Below, one piece after another: positions 42,697 through 51,257 of a stretch of DNA of 64,000 nucleotides (positions within the stretch are counted from its first letter, which is position 1; each line of letters starts with the position of its first letter). The notes below the pieces were generated by a model that was not told the DNA's origin, ran no database searches, and worked only from the letters and a program-made list of their open reading frames with translations. The DNA comes from Bailinhaonella thermotolerans (lineage in GTDB: Bacteria; Actinomycetota; Actinomycetes; Streptosporangiales; Streptosporangiaceae): NCBI RefSeq assembly GCF_003594875.1, contig NZ_QZEY01000012.1:177586-241585 (forward strand). Direction: 5' to 3'. Both the position numbers and the translations under genes were made by a program.

Positions 42697-42896
42697 CCCG
42701 ATCCAGACATCCCGGCAATCCCCGTCATCCCGGACAGAAGCACACGACTCCCAATAGACTCCGGGATTCATGAGGCGCGCGACGATCTTCATGCCGCAAG
42801 GACGCGCAGGGCGGGTGCGCCTGCACCACCGACCGGAGGGCCGGGCCGAGAACCGCCGGGTGGAGATCGGCTTCCCCCGCTGACCATGGAGTACCC

Positions 42897-44381
42897 GTGA
42901 CCGTACGTCCCCTGCGTCCCCATGACCCCCGCGAGCTGGGCGGATACGAGCTGCTCGGCGTCCTGGGCGAGGGCGGCCAGGGCATCGTCTACCAGGGGCG
43001 CGGCCCGTCCGGCGACCTGGTGGCGATCAAGCTGCTGCGCGGCGAGATCGACGACAAGGCCCGCGAGCGGCTGTCCCGCGAGCTGTCCGCCGTGCGGCGG
43101 GTCGCCCTGTTCTGCACCGCGCAGGTTCTCGACGCGCGCGTGGACGGCCCGTCGCCGTACGTCGTCAGCGAGTACGTGGAGGGCCCCACGCTGGAGGAAC
43201 GGGTGGCGCGGTCCGGCCCGCTGACCGGCGGCCAGTTGGAGCGCCTGGCGGTCGGGACGGCCTCGGCCCTGGCCGCGATCCACGCCGCCGGGGTGGTCCA
43301 CCGCGACTTCAAGCCGGCCAACGTCATCCTCGGCCCCGACGGCCCCCGCGTGGTCGACTTCGGCATCGCGCGCCCGGCCGACACCCGGACCGCGACGACC
43401 GCCGTGGTCGGCACCCCGGCGTACCTGGCCCCCGAGCAGCTCAACGGCGAGATCCACGCGGCGAGCGACGTGTTCGCCTGGGCCGGCACGATCATCTACG
43501 CCGCGACCGGCCATCCGGCGTTCCCCGACGCCCAGATCCCGGTCCTGTTCCAGGCCATCCTCACCGCCGCCCCCGACCTGTCGGACGTCCCCGGGTCCTG
43601 GCGCCCGCTCCTGGAGCGCTGCCTGGCCAAGGACCCCACGGCCCGGCCCACCGCCAGCGAGCTCATGCTCCACCTGGTCAACCCGGCGACCACCACCACC
43701 CCGTTCGCGCCCCCGGCGGCCGGGGGCCGGACGCTGGTCGATGCCGGGAACACCGCCGGGCTGACCGCCGTCGACCTCACGCCGCCCGCCCGGAGCAGGA
43801 GCCCCCTCCTCCTCGCCGGCGCGGCCGCCGTGCTCCTGGCGGCGGCCGCAACCATCGCCTTCTGGCTCACCCGGCCGTCGGACCCTCCCCAGGCGACCCC
43901 CAGCCCCACCCCGACCCCCAGCTCGACGCCCGTGTCCCCGGAGGTCCCCGCCGAACGGGCCACCCTCCCGCCCCAGGCCACCCAGGGCCCCGGCCCCGAC
44001 CTGCCCATCGCCCCCGCCGACCCCGACCCCATGGCCCGGTCCGGCCCCATCCCGCCCGAGTACGTCGGCCAGTGGCAGGGCCGGGTCCGGGGCGAGCGGG
44101 CCCGGCGGCCCCACGAGGGCGTCGTCACCCTCGTCCTGAGCGAGGGCAACCGGGTCGCCCAGATCCGGCTGGAAGGAGACGTCTCCTGCACGGCCGCCGC
44201 CGAGATCATGGAGACCCGACCCTCCTCGCTGGCGTTCTCCTTCCCCTGCCGGACCCCCAGCGGCGAGAACTACGACGTCCAGGGCAAGCTCCAGATCCAG
44301 AACGCCGGAGGCAACCTCCGCTACCGCGTCTACGCCCCCCGGTTCCACGCCGAGGGCGATCTCAGCAGGACGAGCCGCTGA
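42897..44381 (+). CDS. Membrane Ser/Thr protein kinase (second of a tandem pair)
   Basis: A 494-residue paralogue of the preceding kinase. The catalytic domain is very similar (LGEGGQGIVYQG, HRDFKPANVILGPDGPRVVD, GTPAYLAPEQLNGE), indicating a recent tandem duplication. After the transmembrane helix (about 304-324, LLLAGAAAVLLAAAATIAFW) there is a Pro/Thr-rich linker and an extracellular domain of about 110 residues (YVGQWQGRVRGERARRPHEG, VSCTAAAEIMETRPSSLAF) related to that of copy 1 but diverged. The GTG start at 42897 has GGAG five bases upstream. The 200-base spacer implies independent expression. Confidence 0.9.
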   Translation: MTVRPLRPHDPRELGGYELLGVLGEGGQGIVYQGRGPSGDLVAIKLLRGEIDDKARERLSRELSAVRRVALFCTAQVLDARVDGPSPYVVSEYVEGPTLEERVARSGPLTGGQLERLAVGTASALAAIHAAGVVHRDFKPANVILGPDGPRVVDFGIARPADTRTATTAVVGTPAYLAPEQLNGEIHAASDVFAWAGTIIYAATGHPAFPDAQIPVLFQAILTAAPDLSDVPGSWRPLLERCLAKDPTARPTASELMLHLVNPATTTTPFAPPAAGGRTLVDAGNTAGLTAVDLTPPARSRSPLLLAGAAAVLLAAAATIAFWLTRPSDPPQATPSPTPTPSSTPVSPEVPAERATLPPQATQGPGPDLPIAPADPDPMARSGPIPPEYVGQWQGRVRGERARRPHEGVVTLVLSEGNRVAQIRLEGDVSCTAAAEIMETRPSSLAFSFPCRTPSGENYDVQGKLQIQNAGGNLRYRVYAPRFHAEGDLSRTSR

Positions 44382-44414
44382 CCCCGCCCCGCCGTACGGC
44401 CCGCGCCGGGTGGC

Positions 44415-45674
44415 TCACCACTCGAAGCGCTCGGTGAGGACACGGTCGCGCGGCACGCCCCGCGACCGCAGCTCGCGGATGATCCCGGCCACGAAGCGCG
44501 GGCTCCCGCAGACGAAGTAGCGCGCCCGGGCGGGTGCGCCGCGGGTCAGGCGAGCGCCGGTGAAACGCTCGGGCGGGACGCCGTCGCGGCGGCTGGGCAC
44601 ATAGCGCTCGCCGAGGGCCCGCCGCAGCTCCGGGGCGAAGACCGCGTCCGCCGGGGAGGCGACCGCGTGGAAGAGGGTCACGTCCGGCCGGCGCAGCGCG
44701 AGGTCCACGAACGGGGTGACGCCGATCCCGCCCGCGATCAGCACCGCGGGCTCCCCGCCGAGCTGGGCCTCCCGGGTGAAGGCCCCGTGCGGCCCGTCCA
44801 CCAGGACCGTCGCGCCCGGCCGCAGGCGGCGCAGCCGTACGGTGAACGACCCGGCGTCCCTGACCGCGAAGACGAGCTCCGCGGTCTCCGGGTCGGACCG
44901 CACGGCGCTCAGCGGGTGCGACCGGCTGAGGACGGACGTGCGCAGGTGGCAGAACTGCCCGGGCAGCGGCCGGACCCGGCGGCGGCCGCGCGGCGCGAGC
45001 CGGTAGACGGTCACGGCGCCGGAGACGCGCTCGGCCGCGGCCAGCCGGTACCGGGGGACGAGCAGGGGCGCGAGCAGCCGCCAGAGCGTCACCGCCCCGA
45101 ACGCCGCCGCCAGGGCCAGCCAGTAGGCGCGCAGCCACGGGACGGCGCCCAGGAACGTCCCGATCCCGTCCGCGTGCAGGAACACCAGGGCCACCAGCGG
45201 GTACGACAGGTAGTGGGCGTACCGCCAGACCCGGTGCCGGGCCGCCGCCCGCAGCAGCGTGCTGGTCAGCCAGAGCGCGAGGAACATCAGCAGCGCCAGC
45301 CGCCCCAGCGAGGTGTACGTGGACTCCACCCAGGTGAAGTCCACCGCGACCAGGTAGTCCGGGCCGCGCAGCTCGGCGGTCGCCTCCAGGAGCGGGTGCA
45401 GCAGCACCAGGAACGCGCCGCCCGAGCCGAGCCAGGCGTGCGCGGTCAGGATCCGGCCCCGGTCCGCGCCGAACAGCCGGGCCGCCTGCCGCGCGCCGAG
45501 CGCCACCTGCCACCACAGCGCCAGCCCGCCGAGCAGCCCGCACACGCCCGCCACCGCAGGCACCGGCCCCCCGGCCAGGTCGGCCCGGGCCAGCGGATAG
45601 CAGAACGGCAGCGCGGACACGGCGACCGCCGCCCACAGCCGGCCGGGCCGCAGCGGGCGGACGCGGCCCCTCAC
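44415..45674 (-). CDS. Ferric-reductase-like membrane flavo-hemoprotein
   Basis: A 419-residue oxidoreductase. The N-terminal half (about 1-205) holds six transmembrane helices with histidine pairs for two b-type hemes (LTAHAWLGSGGAFLVLLHPL and RYAHYLSYPLVALVFLHADG). The C-terminal half is a ferredoxin-NADP-reductase module: FAD region CHLRTSVLSRSHPLSAV, NAD-binding GGIGVTPFVDLALRRPDV, and the terminal YFVCGSPRFVAGI and TERFEW. It moves electrons from NAD(P)H across the membrane. It is the last gene of the DUF2271-ApbE-reductase operon, overlapping apbE by GTGA. A role in exporting electrons to flavinylated or metal acceptors is inferred. Confidence 0.87.
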   Translation of the reverse strand: MRGRVRPLRPGRLWAAVAVSALPFCYPLARADLAGGPVPAVAGVCGLLGGLALWWQVALGARQAARLFGADRGRILTAHAWLGSGGAFLVLLHPLLEATAELRGPDYLVAVDFTWVESTYTSLGRLALLMFLALWLTSTLLRAAARHRVWRYAHYLSYPLVALVFLHADGIGTFLGAVPWLRAYWLALAAAFGAVTLWRLLAPLLVPRYRLAAAERVSGAVTVYRLAPRGRRRVRPLPGQFCHLRTSVLSRSHPLSAVRSDPETAELVFAVRDAGSFTVRLRRLRPGATVLVDGPHGAFTREAQLGGEPAVLIAGGIGVTPFVDLALRRPDVTLFHAVASPADAVFAPELRRALGERYVPSRRDGVPPERFTGARLTRGAPARARYFVCGSPRFVAGIIRELRSRGVPRDRVLTERFEW

Positions 45675-46582
45675 CGGCGGCTCACCACGGCGCCGTCCAG
45701 GTCCACGACGATCCAGCCGGCGTCGGGGTCGTGCTCCGACAGCCACGCGGGCCCCTCCTCCGTGCCGAGGACGACCAGGCACTTGGCGTAGACCTCGGCG
45801 GCGGCCAGGTCGGAGGAGAACACCGTGGCCTGGACGCAGTCGGAGTCGGCGGGCCGCCCGGTGCGCGGGTCGATGATGTGGTGCAGCCGCTCCCCCGCCG
45901 CGCCGTCCCAGCTCCGCCGTACGGCGCTGCTGGTCGCGACGGCCGCGGGCAGGTCCGACGCGGGAGGCTCGATCACCGCGGCGGGCTCGCCGGTGAGCGG
46001 GTGCTCGACCCCGATCCGCCAGGCCGGCTCGGCCGGGCCGCGCCAGCACACGAGGTCGCCCCCGGCGTCGATGAGCCCGGACCGCACCCCCGCCTCGCGC
46101 AGCGCGTCGGCCGCCTTCTGCACGGCCCAGCCCTTCACGAATCCGCCGAGGTCCACCCCGACGGGCCCGCGCAGCCGTACGGCGCGCCGGGTGAAGTCCA
46201 CCTCGACCATGGGGAGGTCGCCGGGGCCACCCGCGAGAGCGGCCGGCTCCGCGGACCCGCGCGGGCGGCCCTCCATGGCCGCGAAGTCGTCGGCGTAGCC
46301 GATCCGCTCCATCTCGCGGGCGAGCCAGGGCGAGAACAGCCCGCCCGTGGCCTCGGCGTACGCCATGCCGTCGGCGAGCGCGAGCAGGAACAGGTGCGAG
46401 ACGGTCACAGGTCTCCCGCTGTTGGCGCGGCCGGCGTCGCTCTCGGCCGTGAACCGGCTGAACGTCCGCTCCACCCGCCGCAGCCAGGCCAGCACGGTCG
46501 CCGCCTCGGCCGGCGGGACCCCGGCGACCAGCACCTCCGTCCCCATGATCCGCTCGCGCACCCCGTCGATCGGCGACGTCAT
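45671..46582 (-). CDS. apbE: FAD:protein FMN transferase (ApbE family)
   Basis: A 303-residue ApbE-type flavin transferase, which attaches FMN covalently to Thr/Ser of extracytoplasmic redox proteins. Features are IMGTEVLVAG, VERTFSRFTAESDAGRAN, GGLFSPWLAREM, VDLGGFVKGWAVQKAADAL, LIDAGGDLVCWRG (FAD pocket) and HIIDPRTGRPADSD. No signal peptide is evident, so it may act in the cytosol or be exported in another way. It starts 2 bases after the DUF2271 gene and overlaps the reductase. No classical FMN-binding target domain is encoded nearby. Confidence 0.9.
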   Translation of the reverse strand: MTSPIDGVRERIMGTEVLVAGVPPAEAATVLAWLRRVERTFSRFTAESDAGRANSGRPVTVSHLFLLALADGMAYAEATGGLFSPWLAREMERIGYADDFAAMEGRPRGSAEPAALAGGPGDLPMVEVDFTRRAVRLRGPVGVDLGGFVKGWAVQKAADALREAGVRSGLIDAGGDLVCWRGPAEPAWRIGVEHPLTGEPAAVIEPPASDLPAAVATSSAVRRSWDGAAGERLHHIIDPRTGRPADSDCVQATVFSSDLAAAEVYAKCLVVLGTEEGPAWLSEHDPDAGWIVVDLDGAVVSRR

Positions 46583-46584
46583 CG

Positions 46585-47307
46585 TCAGGACCCCCTCGTG
46601 TACGCCGTGACGCGGGCGGGGCCGAGCCTCTCCCCGGGCAGGAACGCGGCCCGCACGCCGTCCAGGAGGACCCCCTGGTCCCGCGCCGCCGCCGGAAGGT
46701 GCTCCACCCGCGCCCGCGACTCGTGAGCCGTCTCCCCGACCCGGATCTCGCCGGTGAACAGCACCCGGTTCTCCCACAGCACGTTGCCCTCGATGCGGTA
46801 GACGTACGTGCCCGGCGGGACGGGCCGCCCGTTCCTGTCGGTCCCGTCCCAGTAGACGCTGTGCTCGCCGCTCTCCTGCGCGGGCCTGCTCGCGGCCCGG
46901 ATCTCCGCCTCGGTGGCGTTCTCCCAGTCGGCGGCCTCGCGCCAGCGCGGCAGCGACATCGGCCGCCGGACGTACCCGCCGTTGGCGGTGAAGCTGGTGG
47001 CGAACAGGGTGCGCACGTACCGCCCCGCCCGGTCCTCGATCCAGATCGCGATCTGGTTGCTCGCGTGCGTCGGGAGCCGGGTGAGCCGGTAGTCGATCCG
47101 CACCAGCCCGGGCGGCCGCCCCGCCGTGTCCGCCCGGCCGCCCCCGGCCGCGCCGTACGGCGGTGCGGACGGGCCGGAGGCGACGGGCGCGGCCGCCACG
47201 CCCGGCCCGCTCACCTGCCCGTAAACGAGCTGGGCGGCCGTGGCCGCCGCCGCGACCCCGCTGATCACCACGATCGGCACCACCACGCGGACGTTCCTGT
47301 CGGTCAT
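46585..47307 (-). CDS. Exported DUF2271 domain protein
   Basis: A 240-residue protein with an N-terminal membrane anchor or signal (VVVPIVVISGVAAAATAAQL), a Gly/Pro-rich linker, and a DUF2271 domain from about residue 68 (RIDYRLTRLPTHASNQIAIW, DRAGRYVRTLFAT, SVYWDGTDRNGRPVPPGTYV). DUF2271 proteins commonly neighbour ApbE in flavin-based extracytoplasmic electron-transfer loci. It leads the operon with apbE and the membrane reductase. Whether it is the flavinylated substrate is unknown: I see no canonical ApbE acceptor motif. Confidence 0.8.
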   Translation of the reverse strand: MTDRNVRVVVPIVVISGVAAAATAAQLVYGQVSGPGVAAAPVASGPSAPPYGAAGGGRADTAGRPPGLVRIDYRLTRLPTHASNQIAIWIEDRAGRYVRTLFATSFTANGGYVRRPMSLPRWREAADWENATEAEIRAASRPAQESGEHSVYWDGTDRNGRPVPPGTYVYRIEGNVLWENRVLFTGEIRVGETAHESRARVEHLPAAARDQGVLLDGVRAAFLPGERLGPARVTAYTRGS

Positions 47308-47566
47308 CGGCGCGGGCTCCCTCCCTCGGCTCGACCGCCCGGCTGACGAAGATCACGCTAGGGAGGCCCCCCGAAAAGCCGCATAAAAGCCGTGTCCAGG
47401 AAGGACCGGCCGCGGACATGGGGAGGCACGCCACCGGGCGAAGCTCCCGTTCCGCCTCGCCGGAGACGACTACGGGCAGACCCCGCCCGAGAGATCGCGT
47501 GCCGGGGCCTTCCCCGTCCGGCCGCCGTTCTCGGCCGGGGAGACGGACGCGGCGGCCCGGCCCGGT

Positions 47567-48472
47567 CTACGGGCGGGCCTCCTGGAGCCGGAGGCCGGCG
47601 AGCTCGGCTTGCGTCGGGGGGTCGGCGCCGGGGCGGGTGCAGGTGATGGCGGCGGACCTCAGCGCGGTGTCCAGGATGCCGGGCAGGGCGTCGCGGGGTA
47701 CGGCGACGCGTCCGCCGAGGTGGTCTCCGGCGTGCAGCGCCGACAGGAGGCCGGACATGAAGGCGTCTCCTGCGCCCACGGTGTCGGCGACCTTCACGCG
47801 GATTCCGGGGCGGTGGAGCCTGCCGTGGGCGGTCAGGGCCGTGCAGCCGTTCTCACCGAGGGTGAGGATGACGAGCGCGGGGCCGCTGGAGCGCCAGGAC
47901 GCGGCGACCTCCTCCGCGTCCTCGCCGGGGTAGAGCCAGGCCAGGTCCTCCTCGCTGACCTTGACCACGTCGCTCAGCGCCACCTGGCGTTCGACGCGTG
48001 CGCGGGCCCCGGCGGGCTCGCCCATGAGCGGGGGGCGGATGTTGGGGTCGTAGGTGACCGTGGCGGAGGTCGCCGACATCAGGGCCTCCACGGCCGACGC
48101 GCCCGGGGGCAGGGCGGCGGCCAGGGAGCCGGTGTGGAGGCAGGCGGCGTTCAGGGGGACCTCGCCGATGTCCCAGGTGAGGCGGAAGTCGTATTCGGGG
48201 ACGCCCTGGCCGTCCAGGGTGACGACGGCGAGGCTGGTGTGCTCCGTCCGGTGGGGCGCGAGCCGTACGCCGGAGTCCGTCACGTGGGACTCGACGAGGC
48301 GGCCGAAGTGGTCGGCGGCCAGGGCGGTGTGGAGGGTCACCGGGACGCCGAGGCGCGCGAGGCCGACCGCGACGTTGGCGGGGCTGCCGCCCGGGTGCGC
48401 GGTGAAGGAGCGGCCGTCCGCGGCGGCCACCAGGTCTATCAGTGATTCTCCGACCACGACGACACCGTGCAC
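47567..48472 (-). CDS. PfkB-family carbohydrate kinase (fructokinase-like)
   Basis: A 301-residue ribokinase-family enzyme. The N-terminal signature GGSPANVAVGLARLGVPV (about 28-45) and the C-terminal KVADTVGAGDAFMSGLLSAL (catalytic Asp) are intact, along with VTYDPNIRPPLM and VVKVSEEDLAWLYPG. It phosphorylates a sugar, most likely fructose or a related ketose. The GTG at 48472 is chosen; another GTG lies two codons downstream. It is divergent from the LLM oxidoreductase gene, with the palindrome 48533-48548 between them. No sugar transporter is adjacent. Confidence 0.88.
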   Translation of the reverse strand: MHGVVVVGESLIDLVAAADGRSFTAHPGGSPANVAVGLARLGVPVTLHTALAADHFGRLVESHVTDSGVRLAPHRTEHTSLAVVTLDGQGVPEYDFRLTWDIGEVPLNAACLHTGSLAAALPPGASAVEALMSATSATVTYDPNIRPPLMGEPAGARARVERQVALSDVVKVSEEDLAWLYPGEDAEEVAASWRSSGPALVILTLGENGCTALTAHGRLHRPGIRVKVADTVGAGDAFMSGLLSALHAGDHLGGRVAVPRDALPGILDTALRSAAITCTRPGADPPTQAELAGLRLQEARP

Positions 48473-48532
48473 GCCGCCCCCCTAAAGCTCAAAGGCAACG
48501 GTACAACGATCGCGGCCGGGCTGATACGCTTC

Positions 48533-48548
48533 CCAAGCGAGCGCTTGG
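48533..48548. promoter_or_regulatory. 16-base palindrome before the LLM/CoA-ligase operon
   Basis: CCAAGCGAGCGCTTGG is a perfect palindrome apart from its two central bases, 36 bases before ATG 48584. It belongs to the longer CCAAGC-N4-GCTTGG class also seen at 54843 and 54926. It also contains CGAGCGCTTGGT, one mismatch from the KstR2 core, so either regulator type could bind. Confidence 0.65.
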
Positions 48549-48583
48549 TACGGAAGCGGTTGACGTTGAGGGGACACAACGCG

Positions 48584-49642
48584 ATGAGGTTCTCGACCTT
48601 CCACCTTCTCCACCGGTTCGACGGCCAGAGCTTCAAGGACGTCTACGACTACCACCTGGAGCTGATGGAGCTCGGCGAGGAGCTGGGGTTCGACGGGGTG
48701 CGGGTGGCCGAGCACCACTTCCGGGACTACGGCGTCGTGCCGAACATCTTCCACTTCCTCGCGTTCGCCGGGGCGCGCACCGAGCGGTTGCGGCTGGGGA
48801 CCGGGATCGTCGTGCTCCCGCTGCACAACCCCATCCACGTCGCCGAGGAGGCGGCGATGGTGGACGTGCTCACGAACGGCCGGCTGGAGCTCGGCATCGG
48901 GCGCGGCTACCAGGGGTTCGAGTTCGAGGGGTTCGGCATCGACCTGGCCGAGGCGCGCGACCGGTTCAACGAGGCGCTGGAGATGATCCTCGGGCTGTGG
49001 GGCCAGGACAACTTCCGGCACGAGGGCAAGTTCTACCGGACCGGCACCGAGGTGTCGCTCGTCCCCCGCCCGCTCCAGGCCCCCCACCCGCCGATCCACG
49101 TGGCCGCCGTCTCCCCCGAGACCGTGACGATGTACGCCGAACGCGGCCTGCCGATCCTGGCCGACCCCGCGGCGCCGTTCCACAAGGTCGCCCGGGCGGC
49201 CGAGACCTGGCGCGAGACGGCGACGGCCGCCGGGCACGACGTGGCCGGGACGGAGCTGGTGGTGAGCCGGTCGGTGTACGTCGCGCCGACGCTTGAGCAG
49301 GCCCGCGAGGACCAGGCGCGGTTCGAGCGGCTCTTCGACCGGTCGCGGATCTTCAACGAGAAGAGCGCGCCCATCGACCCGAAGACGGGCAAGGTCGCGC
49401 AGGGCTTCGAGTACTGGCAGGACCGCTACCTCAAGGGCGGCTCGGTCAGCGAGGACTTCCGCTGGGAGCAGCTCGAGGTGATCGGCGACCCGGAGCGCGT
49501 GATCGGCCAGATCCGGATGCTGCGCGACTTCGGCTTCACCAACCTGCTCTGCGACTTCGGCAGCACCCGGCCGATCCCGCTCGAAGAGATGAGGAAGGTC
49601 ATGAAGTTCTTCGCCGCCGAGGTCATGCCGGCGTTCAAGTAA
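48584..49642 (+). CDS. LLM-class flavin-dependent oxidoreductase
   Basis: A 352-residue luciferase-like monooxygenase (bacterial luciferase fold). The barrel shows MRFSTFHLLHRFDG, DGVRVAEHHFRDYGV, RLRLGTGIVVLPLHNPIHVA, GRLELGIGRGYQGFEFEGFG and the C-terminal ERVIGQIRMLRDFGFTNLLC. These enzymes use reduced FMN (or F420) for oxygenation or dehydrogenation; the flavin reductase at 17044 could supply FMNH2 (inference). ATG 48584 has GAGGGG 10 bases upstream. It is co-transcribed with the acyl-CoA synthetase that starts 21 bases later. Confidence 0.87.
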   Translation: MRFSTFHLLHRFDGQSFKDVYDYHLELMELGEELGFDGVRVAEHHFRDYGVVPNIFHFLAFAGARTERLRLGTGIVVLPLHNPIHVAEEAAMVDVLTNGRLELGIGRGYQGFEFEGFGIDLAEARDRFNEALEMILGLWGQDNFRHEGKFYRTGTEVSLVPRPLQAPHPPIHVAAVSPETVTMYAERGLPILADPAAPFHKVARAAETWRETATAAGHDVAGTELVVSRSVYVAPTLEQAREDQARFERLFDRSRIFNEKSAPIDPKTGKVAQGFEYWQDRYLKGGSVSEDFRWEQLEVIGDPERVIGQIRMLRDFGFTNLLCDFGSTRPIPLEEMRKVMKFFAAEVMPAFK

Positions 49643-49663
49643 CCCCCGACAGGAGGCGCGATC

Positions 49664-51157
49664 ATGGGCATCCACCGGCTCACCCTCTCCGACGTCCTCG
49701 CCGAGCACCGGCGCAGCCGGCCGCACGAGACCGCGGTCGTGGACGGCTCGGTGCGACTGACGTATCCGCAGCTCGACACGCGGGTCACGAAGCTGGCGAA
49801 CGCCCTGGCCGCGCAGGGGGTCGGCCCCGGGGACCGCGTGCTGTGGCTCGGCCAGAACTCCTACCGCGTGCTCGAACTCCTCCTCGCCGCGGCCCGGCTC
49901 GGCGCCGTCTTCTGCCCGGCGAACTGGCGGCAGTCCGCCGACGAGCTGGCGTACGTCCTGGACGACCTCGGCCCGCGCGTGGTCGCCTTCGAGCCCTCCG
50001 ACGCCGTGGCCGGGGCCCGCGAGAGCCGTACGGCGGCGCACTGGGTCGAGGACTACGAGGCGTTCGTGGCCGGCGGCTCGGACGCGGAGGTGCCGGACGA
50101 CAAGGACGACCGGGACCCGGTCCTCGCGCTCTACACCGCCGCGTTCGACGGGCGGCCGAACGCCGCGCTGCTCAGCCACGAGGCGCTGATCGCCCACAGC
50201 GCCGCGCTGCTCCAGGTGCGGCAGGTGGAGCCGGGGTTCACGTTCCTGAACTGCGGCCCGCTGTTCCACGTGGGCACGATGATGTTCTGCCTGACCACGT
50301 TCCTCTCGGGCGGCAAGAACGTGTTCACCCCGGCCTTCGACGCCGAGGAGGTCTGCCGGCTGATCGACGCCGAGCGCTGCACCCAGGCGTTCCTGTTCGG
50401 CCAGATGATCGACGCGCTGGTCGCGGCGAACGCGGGCGGCAAGTACGACCTCTCGTCCCTCCGCTTCGTCTCGCACTCCCCCGAGTGGGACGCGATGATC
50501 ACGGTGGACGACTCGCCGTGGTGCTCGTCCAAGATGGGCGGGTACGGGCAGACCGAGGTGGGCGGGATGCTCACCTTCCTCGGCCTGGCCCCCGGCGCCG
50601 CCGGGTACGCCGGCCGCCCGTCCCCGTTCGTCCAGGTCCGGCTGCTGGACGCGGAGGGGCGCGAGGTGCCGGACGGCGAGGTCGGCGAGATCTGCGCGCG
50701 CGGCAAGTCCCTGTTCAGCGGCTACCACGACCGGCCGGAGCTGAACGCCCGCAAGAGCGCCGGCGGCTGGCACCACACCGGCGACCTGGGCCGCCGCGAG
50801 CCCGACGGGACCCTCACGTTCATCGGTCCGAAGCTGCGGATGATCAAGTCGGGCAACGAGAACATCTATCCGGCCGAGGTCGAGCGCGCTCTCAAGACCC
50901 ACCCCGCCGTCGCCGACGCCGCCGTGATCGGCGTGCCCGACGAACGGTGGAAGCAGGCCGTGAAGGCGATCGTGGTCCTGGCCGAGGGCCGTACGGCGAC
51001 CGCCGAGGAGATCGTCGAGCACGTCCGCGGCGCGATCGCGTCGTACAAGAAGCCCAGGCACGTCGAGTTCGCCGGCGAGCTCCCCAAGAAGGGCTTCACC
51101 CCCGACTACGACGCCCTCGACGCCCGGTACGGCGGCGGCGCCTACCCCGGCTCCTGA
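49664..51157 (+). CDS. Acyl-CoA synthetase family protein with altered adenylation motifs
   Basis: A 497-residue AMP-binding (ANL) protein. General motifs are present: LTYPQLDTRVTKLANALAA, MGGYGQTEVGG (A5), WHHTGDLGRREPDG (A7) and IKSGNENIYPAEVERAL (A8). The phosphate loop A3, normally TSGTTGxPKG, reads TAAFDGRPNAALLSHEA, losing the Ser/Thr and Lys residues. The A10 region near the C-terminus reads LPKKGFTPDYDAL instead of the usual GKxxR, so the adenylation lysine is uncertain. It may be a specialised ligase or have lost adenylation activity. The gene directly follows the LLM gene. Confidence 0.82.
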   Translation: MGIHRLTLSDVLAEHRRSRPHETAVVDGSVRLTYPQLDTRVTKLANALAAQGVGPGDRVLWLGQNSYRVLELLLAAARLGAVFCPANWRQSADELAYVLDDLGPRVVAFEPSDAVAGARESRTAAHWVEDYEAFVAGGSDAEVPDDKDDRDPVLALYTAAFDGRPNAALLSHEALIAHSAALLQVRQVEPGFTFLNCGPLFHVGTMMFCLTTFLSGGKNVFTPAFDAEEVCRLIDAERCTQAFLFGQMIDALVAANAGGKYDLSSLRFVSHSPEWDAMITVDDSPWCSSKMGGYGQTEVGGMLTFLGLAPGAAGYAGRPSPFVQVRLLDAEGREVPDGEVGEICARGKSLFSGYHDRPELNARKSAGGWHHTGDLGRREPDGTLTFIGPKLRMIKSGNENIYPAEVERALKTHPAVADAAVIGVPDERWKQAVKAIVVLAEGRTATAEEIVEHVRGAIASYKKPRHVEFAGELPKKGFTPDYDALDARYGGGAYPGS

Positions 51158-51257
51158 CCCCGGGAGCCCTGATCCCGGGAACCCGCCGTCCCGCGCTCCC
51201 GCCGTCCCATGCCGTACGGCTGGCGCGAGACGGCGGGGCGGCGGGGCGCGGGCCGGG

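Noticed and set aside
42733..42760. Promoter GACAGA-N16-TAGACT before the second Ser/Thr kinase
   Set aside because: The -35 match is poor and the motif is not repeated before the first kinase, so I did not annotate it.
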